Of a DNA stretch of 64,000 nucleotides, positions 32,709 through 47,700 are shown piece after piece (positions within the stretch are counted from its first letter, which is position 1; each line of letters starts with the position of its first letter). The position numbers and the translations under genes were made by a program. The notes beneath the pieces are model-generated. The model worked only from the letters and a program-made list of their open reading frames with translations, searched no databases and had not been told where the DNA came from. The stretch is from Liolophura sinensis. Its lineage: Eukaryota; Mollusca; Polyplacophora; Chitonida; Chitonidae. The stretch is from the NCBI RefSeq assembly GCF_032854445.1, contig NC_088300.1, positions 37,974,458 to 38,038,457 of the forward strand, given 5' to 3'.

Positions 32709-32724
32709 AAGTGCTTAGTTCAAT

Positions 32725-32799
32725 ATGGCAGATTTGGGATTTGCAAAGTTTGGTGATGATGATGATGAAAATGAGGAAGAGTTTGAAGGAGATTATAAG
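32725..32799 (+). CDS. XRCC6: XRCC6 coding exon 1 (start codon)
   Basis: 25 codons, [20 protein letters not shown] and EGDYK, donor AAG|GTATGGTC. The exon itself starts at 32709 after acceptor TTTGTATTTTCAG, leaving 16 bp of 5' UTR. The acidic stretch ending in GDYK matches the family N terminus. Confidence 0.95.
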
Positions 32800-35700
32800 G
32801 TATGGTCTTGGTACTGATAATTAATCTGTTAAAATGTTATTTCGATTTTCTCTTATGTTTCATCAGCATGCCGATCAGCCCATTTCAATGGTTTCAGTCT
32901 GTCAATTCAGTGTATGTCCTCTCCGCCTGACAGGATTGAGCCATGCAGATCTGTCAAGAAATGAAAACTTGTCTTAATAGTTGGGAGACATTTTAGTTGA
33001 ATGGCATTAGTTATTTAAGCAAGTGAAAGAAAACTAGACAGCATGGAGTGCTAAGGTTATCAATGAGGAGCAATAGATCATTTTCATATGCCTCCCCCCT
33101 TAATTACAGTACTTCTAGTCCTATACAGTTTTAGCGTTGTTATAACCTTAAACAAAAGAAAAAGCTACTATCTGTGTAAGTTTGAATTTCCAGACTGGAA
33201 CTTACAGCACTTTTTGTGATAAGCTTAATGGCATGATGCCAGACTTGTCACATTGTCTAACATGTGTTTTCATCAAGGAATTCAAACAACAGTACATGCA
33301 GCAGGTTAATGCTGTGTGTTTTCGAGTTGTGCACTCTCCCACGGTCATGTCCAAAATTCCTCCCACAGTTAACTGTACACTGATAGTGTGACGACTAGAT
33401 AAAACCTCAGGTATAGTGCATGCTGAAGCTTGAAATATGAAGCTTGAAGTCGTTTACAGGTGCTCTAATCTTAGTGTTATGCTGGTAAACTTGCTTGGAT
33501 ACAGCTGTTCTGTGCTTGGATATAGCTGTTCTGTCCTTGTGAACTTATCTGGATACAGCTGTTCTATGCTTGGATATAGCTGTTCTGTCCTTGTAAACTT
33601 ATCTGGATACAGCTGTTCTGTGCTTTTAAACTGACCTAAATACAGCTGTTCTACACTTGGATGCAGCTATTCTGTGCTTGGATACAGCTGTTGTGTGCTT
33701 GTAAACTGACCTAGATACAACTGCTCTGCCCTTGGATACAGCTTTTCTCAACTGGATACAGCTGTTCTATGCTGGATACAACTGCTCTGCTCTTGGATTC
33801 AGCTGTTCTATGCTGGATACAACTACTCTGCTCTTGGATACAGCTGTTCTAAGCTGGATACAGCTGTTCTGTGCTTGGATACAGCTCTTCTGCGCTTGTA
33901 AACTGACCTGTATTATATTGTGATATGCTGTTGACAATAAATGGATCTTAAGGTTTGCTGTTCAACAATATTTAACTATCATTTTCCAAGTCTCCCTAAT
34001 AGGTTCTAGTTTTGTACCCACATTTGTGGATTACACTGAAATACTAGGCTTTACAGTCAGTGGTAAATGAATGAAATGTTATTGAATCACAGTCAGTGAG
34101 ATTAGTTCTTATGTTTTTATCCTTACTGGTCATTTTGAGCCACGGAATTTCTCTTCATCTTTAGGACATGAAAGAAGAGAAAGAATATTAACCAGACACT
34201 GCGATATAAGTTTGTTTATCATTGTTTGTAATGGTCATTGTTAATGAGCCAGTTTTCATATTGGCCATTTTACAGAGCCCATATACAAAGGCTGGCTGAT
34301 TTCTTTTTTTTTTTTTCTTTTTGATTTGTGTTTTATGCCGTACTCAAGAATATTTCACTTATTCGACGGTGGCCAGCATTATGGTGGGTGGAAACCGGGA
34401 AGAACTCGGGGGAAACCCACGACCATCTGCAGGTAGCTGACAGACCTTCCCACATATGGCCGGAGAGAAAGCCAGCATGAGCTGGACTTGAACTCACAGC
34501 GACCACATTGGTGAGAGGCTCCTGGGTCATTACACTGCGCTAGCGCGCTAACCAACTGAGCCACAGAGGCCCTTGGCTGATTTTTTACCTGGCTTGTATC
34601 CACTTGCGTTTTCAGCAAAGCTGGGGTCAAAAGGATGGACTGATATTTCTCATCGATTGTTCTCAGTCAATGTTTGAGCCTGCAGAAGAAGATGAAGAGA
34701 GTTCATTTGAAATCTGTATAAAGGTAAGTGCTGATTTGGTGAACATAAATGTTTTTGATTTTTGATGTGAGCCACAGGCCATTAGCTATAAAGCGAAAGG
34801 GACAGAGCAAAGATATACTTATTACAGAAGAAGCAGGGTGGCAATTTCCACTGCCTATCTGTTAACATTGTATGTGATACTGATAAAAAAGGAGCAAGGT
34901 ACACATTTTAAGGGCAGGATGCAGCAGCTTTCTAAAATAGCCTAGCACTTGGTATAAAACATAATAACCTTTTTTTAAATTGGGGGGGGGGGAGCATTTT
35001 TGTTTGTTGACAAAACCCTAAATGACAAAGGTGCATTTTTAGTTGCAAATAAATGTGACGAAATATTATTTTTGGTGCTGAAACTTACTCCAGTAGAATA
35101 TCATTCCATGTTCCAAGCAAACCTCAAAACATCTTCCTAAAATCAATAGAACTCCCAGAATCAGAAAAATTGACAAGTTAGTCAAGGACAAAATTTATGG
35201 TCATTTAGGGTACTCACGGTGACACACTCGCATCTGAAGTCATGGAGTGGTGTAATAAATGTTGTTGAAATAATGTTAAGACATTTTCTTTCATTATTTG
35301 TTTTAGTGTGCCAAGACAACCTTACAAAACAAGATCATCAGCAGTGACAAAGATGTTGTTGGCATTGTTTTCTATGCAACAGTAAGTGATGAAGTGATTT
35401 CCCTTAATACTTGAAGTGTATAGATTATATCAGATTGAAAATCAAACCATTACAAACTACATCATTGATTTTTTTTTTACAGTGAACATAGAAATGACTC
35501 GATTATTTTGGATATAGTGCCCTTTGTTAAAAGACAAAACAACTGCGCAAGTGTATTTCACTGTACAATAATATCCTATCCTAAGCCCATTGGAGTGTCC
35601 TTCAAATTGACGTGGCACTGAACGGGCGGAGTGGCTAAAACGATTAGACACGTAAGGTGGGGTGCAATCCTGGCATTGGGCAGGGAATTGTGGATTTCCT

Positions 35701-38700
35701 GCTCTCCCTGTGTGTGAGGCTATGGTGACGATGCATGTTCTGTGCAGCTCCTGTGGTTGATTGTGCAGTTCAACTTTTGCTGTATACAACTTGTCTCCCA
35801 CCAGTGTGATGCACATATCATTTTGTCCTTTGGCAATGATCATACAAAACTTGCCAGATGTCCACCATTATACCCAGAGCACAGTTTCCTCCATGAAACT
35901 GACCTCCATCCATTAATTGAAAAAGTTTTTAAAAAGGCAGTAAATGAATAAATAATGTACAAACTGAACTGAAATGGCCATGTGGTTTATAGAACTTCTG
36001 GATCACAATCAGGAGACCATGGCTGAATGGGTGGGGGAGTTTCTTCAGCGACAACGTTGGTATGATTCTTCACTCTGTACTCATCCTCTCTTCGTGCTTT
36101 TAGCGCAGGGGAGGCTAGGTGAAATATTGATTTACCCGATATCAATATATTGTGGCAAGATTGACCGTTCTGTTAGGCATCTTCAGCATGACATTCATTT
36201 AATTATTTATTATTTATTTGATTGATGTTTTACGCCGTACTCAAGAATGTTTCATTTATACGACAGCGGCCAGCATTATGGTGGGAGGAAACCGGGCAAA
36301 GCCCAGAGGAACGCCCACGACCATCCGCAGGTTGTTGACAGACCTTCCCACTTACAGCCAGCATGACATTTGAATGAAGCTGCACTGTAAATATTTCAAA
36401 TTTAAGAGCAGCCTTTCTACAAGGAAACACTTTAACGGCATCATGACTTGACCGATGATAAAGCTGAAAACAGTATTAAACATCAAGGAAAACTCCTGTC
36501 TGTCTTTTGCGGCCTTTCATGGACACCCTGAAATTCCTAAATGTAACCTGTGAGGGAAGGCTTAAGCTAAGTCTGAACATCCGGTTTTCAAGAAAAAAAC
36601 AAGAGAAATACTATTTTGGAATCCTGATTTGATTTTCTTACCTCTTCTGCCTGATAGCCAAGATTATCTAAAAAAAACTGTCTGTAGTCCTGTTAACTTT
36701 CCTGGTTTTCTTTTCTAATTTGTGCTTTTATGATATTGTTATTTAGTGACATAAAATTGGTGTACAATTGTAAATCTTTTTGGTGGTCCAATGTGGGATT
36801 AATCAAATTTCATTTTTCAGAAAAAATCCAACAGTGATTTCAAGAATATTTATGTGTATCAGGTAAGAATTTAGCGGTTTCATCTCTTGTAACTGTTTTG
36901 TTGTGGTAGTGATCTGATAACTCTAGTTTGATGCCATGATCCTGGCCCCTTGACCCTTGAAGTGTTATGTTGGTATCTCACCCCTTTTGATCCAGCTTCA
37001 GATTGACATAGGTTATGTAGGAAAGGCATTTAGAAAGATGTATATACATGTAGTCCTATCTTTGCTAAGAAAGACTGAATTTATACATATGTACTGAATA
37101 CTCCGTAGAGTCTGTTCACAATATGTGTTCTTCTTCTCATATTATCATGGTTATTTGTCGAGTTTGCACGTGAAATATTTGCTCAAAAATCTCAAAGAAA
37201 TAGTAAATTTTTATCGTGGCTGGAGAACCACACTCTTGTTTGCATATTAATGGTCGCACAACTAAGGGTGTATAAATTCAAAGCTTGATCTGAGAACAAT
37301 TTAATGATAAGGCAAATACCTGTGACATGCACACTAAGGGAGACAACCCTTGCCGGCTACATTTATTTATTTATTTATTTGATTGGTGTTTTACGCCGTA
37401 CTCAAGAATATTTCACTTATACGACGGCGGCCAGCATTATGGTGGGAAGAAACCGGGCAGAGCCCGAAGAAAACCCACGACCATCCGCAGGTTGCTGCAA
37501 GACCTTCCCACCTACAGCTGGAGAGGAAGCCAGCATGAGCTGGACTTGAACTCACAGCGACTGCATTGGTGAGAGACTCCCAGGTCATTATGCTGTGCTA
37601 GTGCGCTAACCAACTGAGCCATGGAGGCCCCTACCAGCTACATAAAAAGCTCCAAACCAACCATATGTAAATTCAGTTTGCTATTAAATAACAGATTTAA
37701 AAAAAAACAAATTTTGATAATGAATGGGTTCATCACTGGTCACCTGGCTTCTGTAGATAATTGTCAGGAATATGAGGTGTTTTATTCAAAACCATCAAGC
37801 CGAAACCAGTTGATAAAAGTGAGACTTTGTGACACAGTTCCACCAGTCCATTTGCTCAATTCATTTTGTCTCCAATATATTATAGCCAATATACATGTAA
37901 ATGTCACAGGAATATTTAGTTTCTCTTTTCTCACATGGTTAGTCCATCTAATGAACAACATAGTTACATCTTTACTTTCCCAAAAGGCCGGGAGCAAAAG
38001 GTAATATTTTGCTTTCAGCACTGCTAATGTCATTACCAAGCATTAGAAGAATTAGGGTACTAACAATATCATTTATACTTTCAGTTTTTATTTAGTAACT
38101 TGTCAAAGGTTGGTTGTTTACCCCAGACACTTCAGTTTCTGCTGTCCATAAAACTTGTAGCTACAATGGATTGTAGACCCTACAGTTGAGTTTACAGTTG
38201 ATTGTAAAAATAATTTACGCCATTTGCATGAAGGATTTGTAATGGATTTTAATTTTTTGTTACAATCACAATCATAGGCCAAATTTGACTCATATATAAA
38301 GGTGGCCTGTGTAAATGGACACTGTACTGGTCAATAGCTTTTTTTGCCTTCATTTTCAAAAGAGTTCTACATCATAATGATTCAACAGCTAGCAACAACA
38401 ACACGTGAATAAATGTTTGTAACATTGTTTTAAAACAGTTACATTGCACATCTTTGCAAGCCGAGTCTGTTTGAGGCGAGTATTTGTACTTTTTTGGGGC
38501 AGTTGTTAATATTTACAACAGGGTCAACCCAATGGTAAATTTTAATTGTAAGTATCATAGCTTACAACCTCTTTGTGCAAGTTATCGAAAAAAACAATTT
38601 TTTTTTATGATTTTCAGGAATTGGACCAGCCTGGGGCTCAGAGAATTTTAGACCTTGAGAAAATGTTAGAAGGTGAATTTGATTAGTTAATTTTTATTGT

Positions 38701-41700
38701 GAATGTCCTAGTCATTTGTTTAAATGTTTGGCCAAAACTGTTACCTTTATCCTTACTTTTCACAAATTTGTACTTTTTCCGACGGAGCCACATGGATTAT
38801 CTATGATGCAGGTACAGATGTTACTTTGCTTTGTATTGAGTTATGGAACTAGGTTGGCAGTCAATCTGTTTTTATGCAAATTCACAGTAAGTACATGTGT
38901 TTTACTCATTTAAACATGTAAATGCTGTAACAGATTTATTTGTGAATTACATGTAGTGCAAGAGTAAAAGAATTGTTGTTTTTTTTGATATTTCAGATGG
39001 TATTCAAACATTTGATGAGGAGTTTGGTCACAGCAAAACGTTTTCACTCAGTGAAGCTTTCTGGACTTGTTCCAACATGTTTTCTAAAAGGTATAAGACT
39101 GTTTGAAATACTAAGTTTGGATATGCTCTTCCGGTGTGGCATTCAAATTGTCCATGACTGATGCTTTAAATTGCATGTCTGCTTCAATTAACTCTTTCAA
39201 ATCTCATTTCTCCATTTCAAGTCAATTTAAGTTGATAGTCAAGATGAAAATTTGTCTGAGTAGGCACTCTTGTCATTTTTCAAACTCTGAACTGTTGAAG
39301 AATTTATCCATTTTTGTCCCTTGGGATTTTCAGCACGCACAAGATAAACTTCAAGAGGGTGATGCTGTTTACAAATGATGATGACCCTCATGCTGGTAAT
39401 GCACAACTCCAGGTATGAATTCTATGTGCTGTTAGCCTTACTTGGTATTCAGAAAGTCAAAGATTGTACATCATATTTGATAAAGGTAAAGAAAACACTA
39501 ACATGAATTACATGTCAGATTAAAGACTACTAAACATTGTCATTTATTTTTTTTAGAATTTTTTCAACCAAGTGAAATGTGAGTGAAACTTTAGATTCTC
39601 CAGTGGCCTTTTCTGACCATTTTAGGACCAGTGACGTCACATCAGGTTTTTGCCACTCAACACATATTGACTGCTAGGTTTCATCATTAAAAATGTATAT
39701 ACATATACCACTATGAATATGATCGCTGAATGAACCCTCAAAGCAAATTCTTTCAAGCTAGAAACGTCACTGAGACCCTATGGCACCAACTGACCACCAT
39801 AAAATACAATGTTTGGAAAGCATTGTACTCAGTTAAAAAAAATTCTAAAAAAATAAATTGAATTGTTATCCTGGACTGTGTTTAATGGTTTAATCTGAGA
39901 TAAACTTCATTTTAGATTTTCAGAATTAAAATCACTTTTCACAATAATTCTGCCTGCTGTTAGACAGAATTATAACCACCTTACACATTAATTCTGCCTG
40001 CTGTTAGACAGAATTATAACCACCTTACACATTAATTCTGCCTGCTGTTAGACAGAACAATAACCACCATACACATTAATTCTGCCTGCTGTTAGACAGA
40101 TTTAGAACCACCCTACACATTAATTTTTCTTGCTGTTAAACAGAACAATAACCACCTTACACATTAATTCTGCCTGCTGTTAGAGGTATAACCACCTTAC
40201 ACATTAATTCTGCCTGCTGTTAGACAGAGCTATAACCACCTTACACATGAATTCTGCCTGCTGTTAACCTCTTACAAGATCAAAATTGGACACCATCTGT
40301 TCAGACCCTTGATAGCACCAGATCACCCATCTGTTCCTGTTAGCATGTTCTTGGTTAGACCAGACATGAGATAGTAATGAACCCAGCACACAGTTACCAC
40401 GATCGTCAACAACAGCTCATCAGACATCTACCCTTGATAACAGCAGCAGACTGGGCTTTCTGCTCCAGGCGTGGCTAAAGACAGTGTCCAAATCCAATCA
40501 AATTGTGATGACTAATTGGCTTTTAGTCAGTCTGCTTCATTGTCCAAATTTTTTTTCTAGATGCAAACATTTATTTTCATTGGATAAATCAGTAGGTTGT
40601 ATCGGCACAGTAAATAGCAGTGCTGTGCCATCAGTCAGCATCAGACCGGCCCGGATAGCACAGTTGGTAGAAGGTCCACTTTGGGAGCGGTAGATACGGG
40701 ATCCAATCTGGATCGAGTCACACCTAAGACTTTAAAAGAGGAAGTTGTTACTTCCTCGCTTGGCGTTCAGCATGAAGGGGATAGTGCAGTGACTGGTTGA
40801 CCTATCAGTAGAATGGCTCGGGCAGGGTAGCTTACTTGCCTTCGGTAAGGCATCTCAATGAAGCAGCACTAGATAAAAGAGTGGTGGAAATCCATCCTGC
40901 AAGAAGGAGGCACTTACTCATTCACTCAATCAGCATCATGGAACAGGGAGACATGCCATGCCCTTGTGAAGGAAACCATACTCAGTAGTCACGGTAGTCA
41001 GGACGTGTGTTGTATTAAATCAAATGTTGGTTTGTAGCATAGTCTTCATTCTTCTGACTGTCCACACATATCATTTTTGTCAACTTTCAACTTGGAACTG
41101 ATTTCAGCGTCAAGCCCGGACAAAAGCCAGCGATCTGAACGAGAATGGGATAGATCTGGAATTGATGCACATGTTAAAGCCTGGCCAATCATTTGACATC
41201 AGTAAATTCTACAAGGTTTGCAGTACTCTAACTTTGTTTGTACTGGGAGGCATTTGGCTGTGGTGTTCTGACTCAAAGTGGGGTCTTGAGTATTTCTGCT
41301 TAACCATACAGTACTTGTTCATTTCTTGGTCTACACATTATCATATAAGCCACATTAGCTAGAATTTGATTGCATTTAGGTAACCATGCACACAGTATGT
41401 ACAGGACTGATATTATTACTTAATTATTTGATTGGTGTTTTACGCCGTACTCAAGAATATTTCACTTATACGATGGCGATCAGCATTATGGTGGGTGGAA
41501 ACTGGGCAGAGCCTGGGGGAAACCCATGACCATCCCACTTACGGGCGGAGAGGAAGCCAGCATGAGCTGGATTTGAACTCACAGCGACCACATTGGTGAG
41601 AGACTCCTGGGTCATTACGATGCGCTAGTGCGTTAACCAACTGAGCCACAGAGACCCCTTATTACTTAATAAAGAACTGTGTCCAAAATTGAGAAATTCC

Positions 41701-44700
41701 AGACATTGGTTTCTCGAGATTTCTTAGATTAGCCGTATAAACTCGTGGCTGGAATGGATCAGCAGATTTTCATCAGTTGTTAAAATCTAGATTAGACTGG
41801 AAGGCTTTATGGAATTTATTTTAAGGTAAACCTGTTTTATATAATTGGATCGATGATGATTTGATGACCTCTTTAATGAGAACATGAGTCTTGGTGGAGA
41901 GAGCTATGTGTTCAGGTGGCTGTCATTTATACATTTCTGTTCAAATTGTCATGTTCTTGCTGACCAATTAGTCTGCTCCTGGGACCAGTGATCCTTGATG
42001 AATGTGGTAATGTTATCCAACCCATTTCACTTTGTGTCAGAAGGCTGGGTATTTATGGTAAAGGAACTAAAATTTCACCCCAAATATTGCATTTTTAAAT
42101 GCAAATGATGTTTGGTGTTGAAAACTTTTTTCCAGCCATTATTCTTTCCAAGCTACCTCTAAGATCAATAGAACTCCCAGAACCTTGCAAAATGAGAACG
42201 TTAGTCAAGGGAGAAATTTGAGGTCATTTACTGTTCACCAGGAAGGTTGTCTGATGGTTGTTGTGGTTTCCTCTGGCCCTAAACCTGAGCATTCCTAACT
42301 GCAGTGTGACGCACCAAACAAATATGCAGCCTTATCTGGTTGTTATTGCAGGACTTACTGTTCACTGCTGATGATGAATTGACAGATTTACCTGATGCAT
42401 CAGAAAGACTGGAGGAGCTTATGACCAGGTAACCAGCATGCTGGTAATAAACAAGTACCTGTAGGGAGCCTTTTGTTATAGTAAATTCTCTGCATTCATT
42501 CAAATGAGCTGACCGCCTCTCTGGCCTAATGGTTAGAGTGTTTGCCAAGAAGTCAGGAGACCTCGGATCAAACCCGGGTGGTTTCATGCCATAAACTTAG
42601 TGGTATATGTACTGGTTGTTGCCTTGCTTGGTACTGAGCACTAACAGGTTAGAGAAAGGAAACAGGACTGGTTGGCCTGGTGACAGTATAATGTGATTGG
42701 GTGGGATGTCTGGTCTGGTGTCTTTGGCATGATACTTCAGTGGAGGCAGCACTTCAGCAGCAAGGACTCGTCCTGCTACAAGAAGACCCACAGTATGTGT
42801 ATACACACCTAATTACTCCTTGTTAAGTATGACATTAAACACCATACATACATACATACAAATGAGCTCCTGTACAGATCATTTCTCAACTAGTGATGTT
42901 CAACTCGTGTTCTGTTCATTCCTTGAACAGCACTCATGTTGAGCTCACAATTCCTGATATCCTATCCCTTGACATCAAATGTGACAAAATAAAGATAAAG
43001 AAAAAGCCCCCCATGTTACAGTTGACACTTGTAGTGTACATCGCTATCTGAACAAACCACCATCCATTTCCATACATCCATCCATCCAGCCGTAGCAAAT
43101 AAGAAAAATAGCCATGGCCGAAAAAAAAAAAAAAGGCAAATAAAGCAGTTTTCCACGGCAAATTGGTGTTTACCATTGCACTTTTAAAATCACCCATTTT
43201 ACAGGGTTGGTTTTGATAGGTGTAGCTGCATGCATAGCAAGATGAGCAAACAGTAAACCACATGTATATGTACCTTTTCCAGCCGTAAGTGGAAAGGTCT
43301 GCCAGCAACCTGCGGATGGCCGTGGGTTTCGCCCGGGCTTTTCCTCCCACCATAATGCTGGCTGCCGTCGTATAAGTGAAATATTCTTGAGTACGGCATA
43401 AAGCATCATCAAATAAATAAATAAATAAATATATGTACCTTTCCCTCTTTGCTTCGCCACTGGGCTCTTGGTTGTTAATTATTTGTGTGAAAACTGTAGG
43501 TATTGACCTAGGCAATTGACAAAAAAAAATTTCATTTTCAACACATGGTCGCTGAACATCTGACAGGTGACCGAGAGTAGTAATTCCTCACCTCCTGACA
43601 ACTCATACTGTGTGCGCTCAAGCCTCCATTTATTTACTGTTTGGATTTTAGCCAAACTGTATGGTAGATTGTCACTCACACGCTTGTTGAAATGTTTACT
43701 GTTTACATGTACATCATCAACCGAAATCTCCTTGCAGCTGAGCAAAAGAATTTCTTGGGTGAGGGTCACAAAGGTTGGGTTGTGTAGCCTAGTGTTCATA
43801 TCCCTTCTCTCTGTCAACAAATTTCAGAAAATATTGTGACCTCAAGTCATAAAAAGACAGTTTATTCACTTAAATTTTATCTCCCCACCGTTTAAAACAG
43901 CTACATAAACTAAATTACTGTGAAGCTTGTGGAACAGTGTTACATTTAACTCGCTCACACTCGTAATGTTAGGGCAGTATGAGTACAGTATTTATGCATA
44001 TTCGAACAAGGTGCCATCAGATGATGATCACGGTGAATATGTTGGTGGAATGTAAGACATGTACAACATACTTTCATTTTACCGGCCATCACATTTTTGT
44101 AATCGTCAGGATTCAGTTTAGCACGTCATTTATGACAGCTTTTGCCAAATGCCGGTCATTATTTGCAAGGGCTGCATTAGTGTTAATTTATTGCCTTCTT
44201 TTGTCTATGTTCTTCCCAGAGTCCGCTCCAAAGACCACAAGAAGAGAGCACAGGGACGGCTAACATTCACCCTGGGAGAGGGACTTGACTTCTCAGTTGG
44301 AGTGTAAGTGAAAGTAACATAATTCATATAAAGGCACACTGGAATTTAAATTATTTTAGATGAAGAAAATACTGCAAACACTCAATTCGCAAGATTAACT
44401 GAAATGCACGTTCATAACCTAAAATTCTTTAGAGAGCTTCCTACCATTTTCTTCCAAGACAAAATACAGGCCAGGTTGAAGGTTTGTGCCTTGAAATCCG
44501 TTTGTGTTACTGTTGTTGATTTTGACACAGCTTATATCCTGATGGCTTTTGAACCACCGATACAGAACATGTATTGCTTTTGCCATACTTATTTATACAC
44601 TTTTGTCATAATTACGATGGCACTTTTTATTTCAGTTATAACTTGGTGCGGACCTGCACAAAAACTTACCCCGTTAAACTGTCCAAAAAGGATAATGAAG

Positions 44701-47700
44701 AGCTGAAGGGACATAGCAAATCTTACCTCAAGGTGAGCCCTTAGCAAACCACATATCAGATCTTACCTCAAGGTGAGCCCTTAGCAAACCACATATCAGA
44801 TCTTACCTCAAGGTGAGCCCTTAGCAAACCACATATCAGATCTTACCTCAAGGTGAGCCCTTAACAAACTACATAGCAAATCTTACCTCAGAGTGAGCTC
44901 TTAGCAAACCACATTGTAAATCTTACCTCAGGGTGAGCTCTTAGCAAACTACATAGCAAATCTTACCTCAAGATGAGCCTTTAGCAAACTACATAGCAAA
45001 TCTTACCTCAAGGTGAGCCCTTAGCAAACCACATATCAGATCTTACCTCAAGGTGAGCCCTTAGCAAACCACATATCAGATCTTACCTCAAGGTGAGCCC
45101 TTAGCAAACCACATATCAGATCTTACCTCAAGGTGAGCCCTTAACAAACTACATAGCAAATCTTACCTCAGAGTGAGCTCTTAGCAAACCACATTGTAAA
45201 TCTTACCTCAGGGTGAGCTCTTAGCAAACTACATAGCAAATCTTACCTCAAGATGAGCCTTTAGCAAACTACATAGCAAATCTTACCTCAGAGTGAGCTC
45301 TTAGCAAACCACATTGTACATCTTACCTCAAGGTGAGCTCTTAGCAAACCACAGTGTAAATCTTACCTCAGGGTGAGCCCTTAGCCTACCACAAATATAT
45401 GTGGCTTGATTTTATAGCATGGTTTGTATAACTGAATATTGAGTTCTTCGAGTAAAGAATGGAATGAATGCTAAGAGTACTGAATATTGGTAAACCATTG
45501 CAGGATACAGGGGAAGTGTTGATGCCTCAGGATATGAAAAAGGCTCAGACGTACGGAGGACGACAGATTTGCTTTGAGGAAGATGAAGTGAAGGAAATCA
45601 AAAGATTTGATGACCCTGGTGAGAGAGTGAAACAAGTCACATTTACATTATTTTTGGTACATCCCAGTGGCCTTGCTGAAACCATTTTGTAAAGTAAATT
45701 GCATAAAGGGCTGCATAATTCAAAACAGAATTTAAAATTGACAAATTTAAAGCTGCATGATTACTACAAGTCATACTTGTTTACTTCACTGATCTTGATG
45801 TAAGTTATCCACAATAAACTTGTCAGGAGAGTGTTTATAATTGGAGAAAAACAAAGACTGCAGGAAGGAGTTTTAAATTAGCAGTATGTGAGCGTCACTT
45901 CAAGAAAGTAACAAGTTACTTAGTGAATAACTGCTACATGCATTTAATGTTTTACTCAGAAAGAGCAGTTTTCAGATTCTCTGTTGGGGAGAAATTTCCA
46001 TACAATTGGAAGATTTAAATACCAACTACTGTAAGTCTTCAATCTTTCTGACCCATAAAACACGTCTTCTTTACAAATTAGTCTAAAAAATGATGCTAAA
46101 AAGGATGAACTTTTGTCAGATGCAAGCTTTTTAAAACAATGCAATTATTTCTCTACACACCACAATTCTGTAGGAATATTTCAAAATATTAGCCCTAGGG
46201 GTAGTTGAAAAGTTTTCTGAATTAGGGTAAAATCACCTGCTCACATCTTTACTTTTCTCTTGCACTCATTACTTTTTGTGTATTTTTTTTATTTCTTTGT
46301 TTTTTGACTGGCCAGGGTTGGTTCTGATGGGCTTCAAACCACGCAGTTTACTTAAGAGACATTACCATGTGAAACCTGCACAGTTTCTGTATCCTGATGA
46401 ATCTGTGAGTACCAAACTGAGCGAATTAACTACCTAAAAAGCAGGAATTTGCTGCTTACATGTATGAAAGTTGAGTTTAATTTATCACGTCTTGTTTTAA
46501 TAACCAGTAAGATTTTACAATTTATATTTAGTATTTGTTATTCAACACAATCTGATTGAAAATCAAGTAAGAGCCCCCTCTATTGCCCTCAGAAATTTTG
46601 GCGAACGATTGTTCAGTTCACACAAAGGTTACATAAATTCAAGTTATCGTATCTACATCAATGGCGTGGACAGATAATATTTTATTTTAGGGGACTCTGT
46701 GGCCCAGTAATTCAGTAGCCTCTAACCATTGTGGTCGCTGTGAATTCAAGTCCAGCTCATGTGGCTTCTTCTCTGACCGTAAGTGGAAGGCCCTGCAGCA
46801 ACCTGCAGATGGTCGTGGGTTTCCCCCAAGCTCTGCCTGGTTTCCTCCCACCATAATGGCAGTGTATAAGTGAAATATTCTTGAGTACGGTGTGAAACAC
46901 CAATCAAATAAATAAATAAAAACCTTTGTTTTTGTAAGACTGCGAAGCGGGTACCACGTGTTATATGTCTACTGACTGATGGATGTCAGCTATGTTGTTA
47001 ACTGAGGACGTACAGTCATTTTCCTTGTCCCAACAATCAAACCGAAACATGCAGAGCTCAGTATCCTTTTGATAAAATTACTGTTGCTGTTGCATTGAAG
47101 GGAATGTACATGGGCATAACAGCATAGCCGCTGGGCGCTGTGGGAATGAGGTATGACAGCTTAGCTGCAGATAAACTAGGGGGCCTGTGGGAATGAGATA
47201 TGACAGCATAGCCGCATACGAACTAGGAGGCCGGTGGGAATGAGATATGACAGCATAGCCGCATACAAACTAAGGGGCCTGTGGGAATGAGATTTTACAG
47301 CATTGCTGCTGACAAACTAGGAAGCCTGTGGGAATGAGATATGACAGCATATCCGCAGACAAACTAGGGAGCCTGTGGGAATGAGATATGACAGCATAGC
47401 TGCAGACAAACTAAGGAGCCTGTGGGAATGAGATATGACAGCATACACTGTAGCTGCTGACAAACTAGCTGTGGAAATGAGATATGACAGCATACACTGT
47501 AGCTGCTGACAAACTAGCTGTGGGAATGAGATATAACAGCATACACTGTAGCTTCTGACAAACTAGGGAGCCTGTGGGAATGAGATGACAGCATAGCTAC
47601 TGACAAACTAGGGTGCCTGTGGGAATGAAATATGAAAGCATAGCTGCAGACAAACTAGGAAGCCTGTGGGAATGAGATATGACAGCATAGCTACTGACAA

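Noticed and set aside
43479-43839. 90-113-codon ORFs on both strands
   Set aside because: No family resemblance, no splice logic, and within XRCC6 intron 9.
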